DNA of 32,613 nt, taken from Nanohaloarchaea archaeon B1-Br10_U2g29 (lineage in GTDB: Archaea > Nanohalarchaeota > Nanosalinia > Nanosalinales > Nanosalinaceae). Positions 17,557 through 27,010 of this stretch are shown here, piece after piece. Both the position numbers and the translations under genes were made by a program. Position 1 is the first letter of the stretch. Every line of letters begins with the position of its first letter. Below the pieces are notes generated by a model that did no database searches, was not told where the DNA came from, and worked only from the letters and a program-made list of their open reading frames with translations. Location: positions 1-32,613 of the forward strand of contig LKMQ01000003.1 of NCBI GenBank assembly GCA_001564145.1. The letters run 5' to 3'.

Positions 17557-18450
17557 ATGACTTCTTTGAAGGAGTTTGAAGAGTTTATTAAATCGGTTGA
17601 TAACGTTACTTCGCAGAGCTCAGGAACCCAATATTCCTCTGAAAACTTGAAGGGAAGACTATCCAAAGCGTTAGAGGATATCAGCAATGGTGAAGACCCT
17701 GAAAGCACAATAAACTATTTTCCAAGCGGTAGAACTAGAAGGAGGTATGCAACAATGTTAGAAACCGAACTTACTCACTATCCGGGAGAGAATCCAAGAT
17801 ACTCTTGGGATGATGACAGATTTTATTTAAAATATGATTCTGCATTTCATGAAAAAAAGCTACCGTACCAAGGTTACAAATTACGTGTAAGTGCTACTCC
17901 AGAGGAAGCTAGATATGTGGCAAAAGAAGTATTATCAAGTTTACAGGAAATCTCTCAACCGCATAAAGTTGTTGGAAATTTAGAAACGCTATTACGACAG
18001 GACGGTTCACAGAAAGGAAAATTCATTACTATCTATCCCGGCATAGATAATGACAATGTTTTTGAAGGAAATATACAGCTATTCAATAAATCAGAATCTA
18101 AGTTAAATAAGAAATCAATTAATATAAACTACAAGACAACTGAAAAAGTGCTTGAAGAAGTAATAGATGCGATTAAAGAATCTTCTATCTCATTAAGGGG
18201 CGGGAAAAAACCTCCAACCGATTTAAGATACAAAAACACGCGTATTTCATATAGATATGGTGAAATATTCCCTTATCATCGAACAAAACTAGGTAAAAAA
18301 TGGCGCGCACAATACACTGACGGAACAAAAATCAAAGGAGGACTAGTTAATATCGAAGGAAATACTGTTCCCGACAATAGAGAAAAGCATAAAGGAATAA
18401 ATGGAAATTATAACTGGCGGACTCTTGAAGGGCGAAAAAAGCTAACATAG
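17557..18450 (+). CDS. Stand-alone protein resembling the N-terminal lyase-like domain of class III/IV lanthipeptide synthetases (LanKC/LanL)
   Basis: LPYQGYKLRVSATPEEA...GKFITIYPG...PPTDLRYKNTRISYRYGE...DGTKIKGG..PDNRE order and spacing; no kinase or cyclase region; no AGGCCT. Confidence 0.5.
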   Translation: MTSLKEFEEFIKSVDNVTSQSSGTQYSSENLKGRLSKALEDISNGEDPESTINYFPSGRTRRRYATMLETELTHYPGENPRYSWDDDRFYLKYDSAFHEKKLPYQGYKLRVSATPEEARYVAKEVLSSLQEISQPHKVVGNLETLLRQDGSQKGKFITIYPGIDNDNVFEGNIQLFNKSESKLNKKSININYKTTEKVLEEVIDAIKESSISLRGGKKPPTDLRYKNTRISYRYGEIFPYHRTKLGKKWRAQYTDGTKIKGGLVNIEGNTVPDNREKHKGINGNYNWRTLEGRKKLT

Positions 18451-20484
18451 CTACTTTAATTCAATTTCTATATCTGCTGCGTAGGCCTTGTCTTTCTTCA
18501 GAATCATTGGGTTTATGTCTATTTCTTGGATTTCTTCGTGGTTGAGGCCTATTTCTCCTAGTTTGATGATGGCTTGTTTTACTGGCTCCATTGAGTGTTG
18601 TTCTCCTCTTACTCCTTCGAATAGTTCTGAGGCCTGGAGTTCTTGTATCATTGTTTCTGCTTCTTCTTCGCTTATTGGTGCGATTCCGAATGAGATGTCG
18701 TGGAGTGCTTCTATGTAGATTCCTCCGAGGCCTACCATTATCATTGGTCCGAACTGCGGATCTCTTTTCATTCCAAGCGCTATTTCTAATCCATCTAGCT
18801 GTTCCTGTACAATTACTCCGTTTATCTGGGAACCTGCTTTTTCGTGGTGTACGTTGTTGACTATTTCGTTGAATGTGTCGTTTACTTCTTGACGTGTTTC
18901 TACTCCTGTCTGCACTCCATTGATCTCGGTCTTATGAGCGATATCTGGCGAGTTTATTTTCATTGCTACCGGATAGCCTATGTTTACTGCGGCTTCTTCA
19001 GCAGGATGCGGCGCCTCAGCATTCACTGTTTCAGGCATGTCAAAACCGTAGGCCTCTAACATTCTGTGGCCGTCCATGTATCCATTATAGTCGTGTAATG
19101 CTTTGTGCGCCTTCTCCGCATTGTACTCGATTTCCGGATAATTCCTTTCTGTTTCAAGGAACTCTCTGTAATTGTTCATTTGTTTGAAGGCCTTTACTGC
19201 GTCTACAGGATCCTCAAAGTCCGGTATATTGTTATTTTCTAAGATTTCAACTCCTGGAGCAACATCGTGTTCTCCCATGAAGCATGCGAAAACCGGTTTA
19301 TCTGTTTCTCTCTCCGCCTTTACAATAGTTTTGGCTGTTTTCTTGATCTCTGTATTGGCTTGAGGAGTCAGTAAAACCAGCATACCATCAACGTTTTTGT
19401 CTTGGCCTATAGCTTCTAAGGCCTTTCTATACCTTGAATGTCCCGCATCACCTATCAAATCAAGAGGATTTCTGATTGTGGACTCTTTAGGCATAAACTC
19501 ATGCAAATCCATCTTTGTCTCAGTATCTAGTTCAGCTAACTCTAAATTATGTTGGGCTACTTCATCCGTTGAAATAACTCCAGGTCCTCCTGCATTAGTT
19601 AAAATCATTATATTTTTTCCTGAAGGCAGTGGCTGGTAAGCAAAACTTCTTCCATAGTCCAAAAGTTCTCTGTTGCTTTCTGCCTCGATAATTCCTGCTT
19701 TACGAAATGCAGCCTGGTAGGCCTGATAGCTTCCTGCGATACTGCCCGTATGTGAGGACGCGGCCTCTCCTCCTTTTGAAGTTCTTCCGGATTTAACTGT
19801 GATTACCGGTTTTTCCCTAGAAGTTTCTTCGGCCGCTTTCATATATTCTCTGCCATTTTCAATTCCTTCCGTATAACTTAGAATCGCTTCAGTACTGTCT
19901 TCCCTCCATTTTTCTAGGAAGTCAACTTCATTCAGCTGTAACTTATTACCTAAAGAGACAAAATGCCTGAACCCAATGTGCTCAGCTTTCGCATAATCAA
20001 GTATAGCTGTGCAGAACGCTCCACTCTGACTCATGAAAGAGATACTCCCTTTTTCCGGCATTTTTGAAGCGAAACTTGCGTTCATCGAGTTCTCAGTATT
20101 TATCAGGCCTAATACGTTAGGCCCTAGAATATCTATATCATTTTCTCCAGCTATCTGGAGAACCTGGTCTTCTAGTTTTTCCTCCCCTGTTTCTGAGAAT
20201 CCTGCTGAAATAATTATAGCCGCTTCCACCCCTTTCTCTGCGGCATCCTTCATAACATCAGGAACCAACTTTGCAGGAACCACAATAACAGCTAACTCAA
20301 CGCCTTCAGGAATCTCATCCAAGGCCTCTACTCCTTCAACCTCTTCCGCATTAGGGTTTACAGGAACTACTTCTCCTTCAAAACCGTGATGTAAATTGTC
20401 GAATACTTCATGACCTGTCTTTCCCTCTTTTCTAGAAGCCCCGACAACAGCGATCTTTTCAGGCCTGAAAAGTTTCTCCAACAT
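18451..20484 (-). CDS. acd: Acetyl-CoA synthetase (ADP-forming), fused alpha and beta subunits
   Basis: CoA-binding start LFRPEKIAVVGASRKEGKTGHEV; SQSGAFCTAILD; SHTGSIAGS; C-terminal ATP-grasp region. Confidence 0.93.
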   Translation of the reverse strand: MLEKLFRPEKIAVVGASRKEGKTGHEVFDNLHHGFEGEVVPVNPNAEEVEGVEALDEIPEGVELAVIVVPAKLVPDVMKDAAEKGVEAAIIISAGFSETGEEKLEDQVLQIAGENDIDILGPNVLGLINTENSMNASFASKMPEKGSISFMSQSGAFCTAILDYAKAEHIGFRHFVSLGNKLQLNEVDFLEKWREDSTEAILSYTEGIENGREYMKAAEETSREKPVITVKSGRTSKGGEAASSHTGSIAGSYQAYQAAFRKAGIIEAESNRELLDYGRSFAYQPLPSGKNIMILTNAGGPGVISTDEVAQHNLELAELDTETKMDLHEFMPKESTIRNPLDLIGDAGHSRYRKALEAIGQDKNVDGMLVLLTPQANTEIKKTAKTIVKAERETDKPVFACFMGEHDVAPGVEILENNNIPDFEDPVDAVKAFKQMNNYREFLETERNYPEIEYNAEKAHKALHDYNGYMDGHRMLEAYGFDMPETVNAEAPHPAEEAAVNIGYPVAMKINSPDIAHKTEINGVQTGVETRQEVNDTFNEIVNNVHHEKAGSQINGVIVQEQLDGLEIALGMKRDPQFGPMIMVGLGGIYIEALHDISFGIAPISEEEAETMIQELQASELFEGVRGEQHSMEPVKQAIIKLGEIGLNHEEIQEIDINPMILKKDKAYAADIEIELK

Positions 20485-20550
20485 AAATCCTAATTTAGAC
20501 TGACGGGATTAATAGGTTGATGAACCTACTATTAAGTCACAAACCAGCCT

Positions 20551-20820
20551 TCACGAGCCCATACTCAGCATCCAATAATTTTCTTTATTACTATTTTTGC
20601 CAGTAATAAATGATGAAAATATAGCCATAGATAGCCCCAATGCTGTAAAAGAAGGCCCAACTCCCCCAACAGGATCTAAGATAGTATCTATTTCATATAA
20701 AACCCCCATTCCGCTATGAATTCCTAATAGAAGGTCTCCTAGACCTATTGAAAACGGGATAGCGGCGAGATAAATTATAAAAATCGCTGCAATAGTCCTT
20801 TTGTTGTCAAATATCATCAT
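20551..20820 (-). CDS. Small membrane protein (89 aa), orphan
   Basis: Two or three hydrophobic segments (IAAIFIIYLAAIPFSIGLG; FTALGLSMAIFSSFITG); no family recognised. Confidence 0.5.
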   Translation of the reverse strand: MMIFDNKRTIAAIFIIYLAAIPFSIGLGDLLLGIHSGMGVLYEIDTILDPVGGVGPSFTALGLSMAIFSSFITGKNSNKENYWMLSMGS

Positions 20821-21094
20821 ATATAAACTATATTTAATTTCATAATTTATAATTAATTTTATCAGGAGATGATAATACTATTACTCCTTTTACTGGATTT
20901 ATTCTCTCGAGCCTAAAAATTTTTTAACTTCTCAGTCTCCATTCACAGACTAATTTTTCCAGTGAAATATCAGAAATTGACCTCTACAATTTAATTTAGA
21001 TGGATTAAAATCTTGAGAGTTGAAATTAACTCATTCTTGACTAAAAGAGAGATAATCTCTATAATTCTGTAGTTCACCGAAAAGTCGCAAACCA

Positions 21095-21104
21095 TTTTTT
21101 ATAT
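21095..21104 (+). promoter_or_regulatory. TATA box for the PDH operon
   Basis: TTTTTTATATAC about 30 nt upstream of ATG 21132, consistent with a leaderless or short-leader transcript. Confidence 0.5.
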
Positions 21105-21131
21105 ACAATCAGAGGCCTTTTGTCAATTGTA

Positions 21132-22190
21132 ATGGCTCGTGAAGAAGTATATTCTGGATCAATTGAGAGAATCGAAGTGATGGGTACTGAAGATGACGAG
21201 GATTTCCCCTGGATTGAGGAGGAAGAGTATCGAGAACTCTACAAGAAAATGATGATTGCAAGAAAGTTCGATGAAAAAGCCTTCTCTCTACAGCGCAGAG
21301 GAGAAATTTCTACTTATGCGCCTCATAAAGGTCAGGAGGCCTGCCAGATTGGAGCTATTTTTGCTTTAAAAGATGATGACTGGATGGTTCCAAGCTTTAG
21401 GGAGACCGCAGCTTTCATTCAGAGAGGCGCGCCATTAGAACAGATTTTTCAGAGATGGATGGGAGACGCAAACGGTCAAAAAGGCCTATCCGACCTAAAT
21501 ACTTTACCTGTAGCGATCCCAGTAGGAACCCAAAACCTGCATACAGCAGGCCTAGGAATGGCGATGAGCTTCGAAGAAGATGATAATGCGGTAATAGGTT
21601 TTACAGGAGATGGAAGCACTTCAGAGGGAGACTTCCACGAGGCCTTAAACTTTTCAGGGGTTTATGATGCGCATTCGGTTTTCTTCGTTCAGAACAATAA
21701 GTTTGCTATTTCTATGCCTATTGAAAGACAGACTAATTCTCAGACGATTGCGCAGAAAGCACTTGCTTATGGAATTGAAGGGATTCAGGTTGATGGAAAT
21801 GATATTTTAGCAGTTATTAAAGCTACTCAGGAGGCCTTGGAAAAGGCTCGTAACGGAGAGCCTGTATTGATTGAAGCAGATACTTACCGTTTAGAGGACC
21901 ATACTACCAGTGATGATTCAACACGTTACAGAGATGAAGAACAAGTAGAGAAATGGAAAGAGCATGATCCTTTGAAACGTTTCCGTGAATATCTTCAAGA
22001 GCACGGAATTTGGGATGAAGAACTTGGGGCCTTTGAGGAAGAAGCCAAAGAAATGGTAGATGATGCTACTAAAAAGGCGATGGAAATGGATGATCCTGAA
22101 TTCGATGAATTATTCGATTATGTCTACGAGAAGATGCCTGAAATGTTGAAAAAGGAGAAAGAAGAGCTAAGAGAAGAGGTGAACCAATAA
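21132..22190 (+). CDS. pdhA: Pyruvate dehydrogenase E1 component, alpha subunit
   Basis: ThDP-binding GDGSTSEGDFHEALNFSGVY..NN; start chosen at ATG 21132 rather than TTG 21120. Confidence 0.93.
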   Translation: MAREEVYSGSIERIEVMGTEDDEDFPWIEEEEYRELYKKMMIARKFDEKAFSLQRRGEISTYAPHKGQEACQIGAIFALKDDDWMVPSFRETAAFIQRGAPLEQIFQRWMGDANGQKGLSDLNTLPVAIPVGTQNLHTAGLGMAMSFEEDDNAVIGFTGDGSTSEGDFHEALNFSGVYDAHSVFFVQNNKFAISMPIERQTNSQTIAQKALAYGIEGIQVDGNDILAVIKATQEALEKARNGEPVLIEADTYRLEDHTTSDDSTRYRDEEQVEKWKEHDPLKRFREYLQEHGIWDEELGAFEEEAKEMVDDATKKAMEMDDPEFDELFDYVYEKMPEMLKKEKEELREEVNQ

Positions 22191-23158
22191 TGACAGAGAA
22201 AATGAACATAATTACAGCAGTAAACGAGGCCTTACATGATGAAATGGAGGCTGACGAAAAAGTAATAGCGTACGGAGAAGACGTCGGAGAAGACGGAGGA
22301 GTATTCCGTGCTACAGAGGGACTTCAAGAAGAGTTTGGTGAGAAAAGATGCTTCTCTAGCCCTCTGGCGGAGTCTGGAATTGCCGGGACAGCTATAGGGA
22401 TGAGTCTTTACGGTTTTAGGCCTGTAGTTGAGATGCAGTTCTCTGGATTCTCTTACTTAGCTTTCCATCAGATTAAGGAGCACGCCTCACGTATGAGGAT
22501 TAGAAGCCGTGGAGATTACAATGTTCCTCTTACTGTTAGAGCGCCTTACGGAGGAGGAATCTCCGCTTTGGAACACCATCAAGAAAGCCCTGAGGCCTTT
22601 TATGCTCATGCGCAAGGGCTTCACGTTGTAATCCCAAGTACTCCTCAGGATACTTACTCTTTGTTACGTAAGTCTATTCAGTTAGATGATCCTGTCGTGT
22701 TTTTGGAGCCTAAGAAGACTTACAGAGCATTCAAAGGAGAAGTCGACAAAAACAAAGAAGTCAACCTTGAAGAAGCTCGTGTTGCCCGAGAAGGAAGCGA
22801 TGTAACTTTAATTGCATGGGGAGCGATGGTTCCAGTAGCTGAAGATGCTGCTGATGAAGTGGATGCAGATGTTGAAATCATCGATCCGAGGACCATCTAT
22901 CCTCTGGATGTAGAAACAATAACTGAATCAGTAGAAAAAACAGGGAGAGCAGTTATACTGCATGAGGCCCAGAAATCAGGCGGCTGGGGTGCAGAAATTT
23001 CTTCTAGAATCCAGGAAGAAGCAATACTTCATATGGAGGCGCCTGTAGAACGGGTCGCAGCACCAGACGTGCCTTATCCATTATACACCTTAGAAGATTT
23101 CTACATGCCGAACAAGAAGAGAGCAGTCAAAGGCCTTGAAAGAGTTCTGGATTTCTAG
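22190..23158 (+). CDS. pdhB: Pyruvate dehydrogenase E1 component, beta subunit
   Basis: YGEDVGEDGGVFRATEGLQEEFG; PLAESGIAGTAIGMSLYGFRPVVEMQF; IDPRTIYPLD. Confidence 0.95.
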   Translation: MTEKMNIITAVNEALHDEMEADEKVIAYGEDVGEDGGVFRATEGLQEEFGEKRCFSSPLAESGIAGTAIGMSLYGFRPVVEMQFSGFSYLAFHQIKEHASRMRIRSRGDYNVPLTVRAPYGGGISALEHHQESPEAFYAHAQGLHVVIPSTPQDTYSLLRKSIQLDDPVVFLEPKKTYRAFKGEVDKNKEVNLEEARVAREGSDVTLIAWGAMVPVAEDAADEVDADVEIIDPRTIYPLDVETITESVEKTGRAVILHEAQKSGGWGAEISSRIQEEAILHMEAPVERVAAPDVPYPLYTLEDFYMPNKKRAVKGLERVLDF

Positions 23159-23171
23159 GAGGAAGTAAAAA

Positions 23172-24755
23172 ATGAAGTTTGAATTCCCTGACACTGGAGA
23201 AGGAGTAACAGAAGGACAGTTCCTAGAATGGAAAGTAAGCGAAGGAGAAACGGTTGAAGAAGATCAAATTGTTGGGGAAGCAGAGACAGACAAAGCAGTA
23301 GTAGATATACCTGCTCCTGCAGATGGAAAAGTCAAAGAACTAAAGGCCTCACCAGGAGACACTGTCAATGTGGGAGACGTAATAATGATATTAGATACTG
23401 ATTCGGATACTGAAACAGAAGATATTTCAGACTCTTCTAGCCCTGAAACTGAGGAAAGAGATAATGACGAAAATAGAGAGGATGGATCTAGTTCTGATCA
23501 GGTAGATGCTGTGATGGGCGGTAGTCCTTCTGCCAGCTCATATGACGATGAGGAATCTAAAGACAACAAGGAGAATAAGAAAGATAGAGAGGGTAAGGCC
23601 TCAAATAGTTCTAGTTCTTCAGAAGATGTTCTAGCTATGCCAAGAGTAAGAAAGAGAGCTCGTGAAGAAGGAATAGATCTTTCAGATTTAGAAGTAGAAG
23701 GCAAGATTAGTTTAGAAGACTTAGAAGAAATTGATTCTGAAGAACATAATGATCAAACAGCTGAAGATGAAGAAACAGTTAAAGAATCTGAAAGCAGTGA
23801 TGAGGCCTCAAAGTCTGTGGATGTTTCTAAAGATGTTAAGGCAACGCCTTCAGTAAGAAAGCTAGCTAGAGAGCATCACATCGAGCTTTCAATGATTAAT
23901 GGATCAGGCAGAGGCGGAAAAATCACCCGTGAAGACGTATTAAATGCTGCAGGAGAAGAAAATGAAAAATCTTCAGACAGCAAAGATGATTCCAGTGAAG
24001 ATTCAGAAAGTAAAAAACCTGAAAACCATGATGAATCCTCAAATCCTCAGCAAGAGTTTAATGGAGAGGTCGAACGAGTTTCTCTTTCAGGTATGAGAAA
24101 AGCAGTTGGCGATAAAATGACTAAGTCCCGGTTCACTGCGCCTCATGTTACCCATATAGAGAAAGTTGATATAACTGAGCTTGTAGAGCTACGTGAATCA
24201 GTTAAGGGAGAGGTCGATGCCCATATAACTTATCTACCTTTCATAATGAAGGCCTTAGTATCGAGTCTGAAGAGGCATCCTGATCTGAACGCAGTTCTTG
24301 ACGAAGAAAATAATGAGGTTATCAGGAAGAAGTTCTATGATTTCAATATAGCTGTTGACACTGAGAGAGGGCTTTTAGTTCCGAAAATTACTGGAGTAGA
24401 TGATAAGAACTTAGTTGAGTTAGCTGAATCGATCTCAGAAAAAGTGGAGAAGGCGCAAAACAGTAATTTATCTAAGAATGAAATGAGTAACGGTACGTTT
24501 TCAATCACAAATCTAGGAGTCATAGGAGGCAGAGCATTTACACCGATTATAAACTATCCTCAAGTAGCTATCCTTGGTATTGGTAGAATTGAGGAAACTG
24601 CAGAAGTAGTCGATGGAGAAGTTGTTCCAAGAAATACTGTTAAATTATCTTTGAGTTATGATCACCGTGTTGTTGACGGTGCTGAAGCCGCAAGGTTTAT
24701 GAACAAAATTAAGGAAAACCTTGAGAATCCACGAGAACTGATACTTGAGCTATAA
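23172..24755 (+). CDS. pdhC: Dihydrolipoamide acyltransferase E2 with one lipoyl and two subunit-binding-like domains
   Basis: ETDKAVVDIPAP lipoyl site; MPRVRKRAREEGIDLSDL and TPSVRKLAREHHIELSMINGSGRGGKITREDV; catalytic SYDHRVVDGAEAARF. Confidence 0.95.
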   Translation: MKFEFPDTGEGVTEGQFLEWKVSEGETVEEDQIVGEAETDKAVVDIPAPADGKVKELKASPGDTVNVGDVIMILDTDSDTETEDISDSSSPETEERDNDENREDGSSSDQVDAVMGGSPSASSYDDEESKDNKENKKDREGKASNSSSSSEDVLAMPRVRKRAREEGIDLSDLEVEGKISLEDLEEIDSEEHNDQTAEDEETVKESESSDEASKSVDVSKDVKATPSVRKLAREHHIELSMINGSGRGGKITREDVLNAAGEENEKSSDSKDDSSEDSESKKPENHDESSNPQQEFNGEVERVSLSGMRKAVGDKMTKSRFTAPHVTHIEKVDITELVELRESVKGEVDAHITYLPFIMKALVSSLKRHPDLNAVLDEENNEVIRKKFYDFNIAVDTERGLLVPKITGVDDKNLVELAESISEKVEKAQNSNLSKNEMSNGTFSITNLGVIGGRAFTPIINYPQVAILGIGRIEETAEVVDGEVVPRNTVKLSLSYDHRVVDGAEAARFMNKIKENLENPRELILEL

Positions 24756-26158
24756 TGGTTGTAGGAGATATTGAAACCGGTACGGAACTGTTAGTTATTG
24801 GCGGAGGCCCAGGGGGTTACTCGGCTGCAATAAGAGCCGCACAGAAAGGTTTAGATGTAACTCTTATTGAGAAAGAGTCAGTAGGAGGAACTTGCCTTAA
24901 CCGGGGCTGCATCCCTGCAAAAGCATTAATTCATGCCGCAGGTTTTGAGAAAAGTATTGAACACTGGGAAAGCCTTGGCATACATACAGAGAATCTTGAA
25001 CTAGATTTTGATGAGATCCAGACGTGGAAAAACGATATTATTGAGAAATTAAATGCGGGTGTTAGACATAAACTTGAATCATCTGGAGTTGAGTTGATGA
25101 AAGGCGAGGCCCGGTTTATAGACAGCTCAACTGTAAGAGTCGAGGAAGAACATAGAACCGACAAATTAAACTTCGAAAAATGCATTATAGCTACAGGAAG
25201 CAAGCCAATAGAGATTCCAGGCCTTGAATTTGAAAAGGATGGGGTTATTTCTTCACGAGAACTACTCAATCTAGATGAAGTACCTGAAGAGTTAGTTGTG
25301 GTAGGAGGAGGCTATATAGGAATGGAGGCGGTTACCAAGTTCTGCAAATTCGGCGCCAACGTGAAAATTGTAGAGGCAGAAGACCGGGTACTCCCAAACT
25401 TCGAGGAAGAAGTAGTCGATAATATTCAGGAGACTTCAGAGTGCTACAATGATGAAATCTATACTAATACAAAGGCCTCAAAAGTTGAAGAAGGGGAGAA
25501 ACCTGTCCTGCATGCGGAGAAAGATGGAGATGGACTTGAAGTTGAAGGAGATTATATTCTTGTTGCTGTAGGGAGAGAGACTCAATCAAACTTAGAAAGT
25601 GTAGAGGTAGAGAATGCAGGCCTAGAAATTAATGAAAATGGTTTTATTGATACAGATTCGCAGATGAAAGCCTCTGAAAATATCTTTGTGATTGGAGATG
25701 CTGCTGGACAACCAATGCTAGCTCATAAGGCCTATATGGAAGGTAAAGTTGCTGGAGAAGTAGCAGCTGGAGAAAATACTGGCATGGACGCTCAGTATAT
25801 TCCTTATGTAATGTACACTGATCCTGAAGTTGCAGTTGTAGGAATGTCTGAGTCTGATGCGAAGGAAAAATTTGATGGTGTAAAGGTCGGAAGGTTCTCA
25901 ATGAAGCATTCAGGCCGTGCATTAACCACCAATGGAGGAAAAGGCTTTGTAAAAGTTATAGCTTCAGAAGAGAACAAGTTATTAGGCGTTACTATCATTT
26001 CAGAGCGGGCTTCTGATATGGTTGCTGAAGCAACACTTGCTTTAGAGATGCAGGCCTACTTAGAAGATATAATTGGTACAGTCCATGCTCATCCAACTTT
26101 TCCTGAAGCTTTCCAAGAGGCATGTGAAGACGCTCTAAATATAAGTGTGCATACCTGA
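24755..26158 (+). CDS. lpdA: Dihydrolipoyl dehydrogenase E3
   Basis: VIGGGPGGYSAAIRAAQKG; GGTCLNRGCIPAKAL redox site; FVIGDAAGQPMLAHKA; HAHPTFPEAFQEA. Confidence 0.97.
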   Translation: MVVGDIETGTELLVIGGGPGGYSAAIRAAQKGLDVTLIEKESVGGTCLNRGCIPAKALIHAAGFEKSIEHWESLGIHTENLELDFDEIQTWKNDIIEKLNAGVRHKLESSGVELMKGEARFIDSSTVRVEEEHRTDKLNFEKCIIATGSKPIEIPGLEFEKDGVISSRELLNLDEVPEELVVVGGGYIGMEAVTKFCKFGANVKIVEAEDRVLPNFEEEVVDNIQETSECYNDEIYTNTKASKVEEGEKPVLHAEKDGDGLEVEGDYILVAVGRETQSNLESVEVENAGLEINENGFIDTDSQMKASENIFVIGDAAGQPMLAHKAYMEGKVAGEVAAGENTGMDAQYIPYVMYTDPEVAVVGMSESDAKEKFDGVKVGRFSMKHSGRALTTNGGKGFVKVIASEENKLLGVTIISERASDMVAEATLALEMQAYLEDIIGTVHAHPTFPEAFQEACEDALNISVHT

Positions 26159-26206
26159 GTGTAACCTAATTGTTTTTTATGGGTAAAGACCTAATTTACT
26201 GTTGTT

Positions 26207-27010
26207 ATGGTTAAAGACGATAAATACAGCGATAAAGAGTTTGACTCGAAAGAGGATATGCATCTGTACTGGGCAGAGAACCTTATGGATGACCTTAACT
26301 CTCATGATGAGAAAAAAGCGAAGAAAGCCCTGAATAAGAAACAGAATGAAAAGGCCGGGAAACAGGAATGGCGTAAAAAAATGATGTTTAGAGGAGTTGC
26401 AGGAGTAGTACTAGTAGCTTTAGCTTACTTAGCAGCACCTTCAATCGCAGGATTATTTACTGGTGGCGGAACAATTGATTATAATGATCTACATTTAGAT
26501 GAGCAACCTATGCTTGGAAGTGAAGACGCTCCTGTTACTGTTGTAGAGTTTGGAGATTACTTGTGCCCTGCATGCCAGCAGTTTGAACAGCAGGTGAAGC
26601 CTGAAATGATGGAGCTGATAGATGAAGGAGAAGTAAATTTCTACTACATGGATATTAACTTACCTCAGTTCCAGCCTAACAACGGACAGGCCTCAATTGC
26701 TGCACAGTGTGTTTTCCAGCAAGATGAAGAGCAGTTCTGGAACTTCCATACAGGCCTGTATGATGAACAAGGCCAGATAACTTACAGTCCAGCAGGTTTA
26801 ACAAATCTAGCTGAAGAGACAACTGAAGGATTAGACTACAGCGAGCTTGAAAGCTGTATAGATAACCAGGAGACATCAGATGCAGTAGATAGAGATAACG
26901 AGATCGCCAGGAACAACGGTGTTAGTTCGACGCCGACCGTATTTGTCAACGGAGATAGAGTATCGAACTGGAACAACCTAGTCGAGATTATCGAACAGAA
27001 CTACCTATGA
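26207..27010 (+). CDS. Membrane-anchored DsbA-like thioredoxin-fold protein
   Basis: TM helix GVAGVVLVALAYLAAPSIAGLF; GDYLCPACQQFEQQV CPAC site; GVSSTPTVFVNGD. Confidence 0.9.
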   Translation: MVKDDKYSDKEFDSKEDMHLYWAENLMDDLNSHDEKKAKKALNKKQNEKAGKQEWRKKMMFRGVAGVVLVALAYLAAPSIAGLFTGGGTIDYNDLHLDEQPMLGSEDAPVTVVEFGDYLCPACQQFEQQVKPEMMELIDEGEVNFYYMDINLPQFQPNNGQASIAAQCVFQQDEEQFWNFHTGLYDEQGQITYSPAGLTNLAEETTEGLDYSELESCIDNQETSDAVDRDNEIARNNGVSSTPTVFVNGDRVSNWNNLVEIIEQNYL

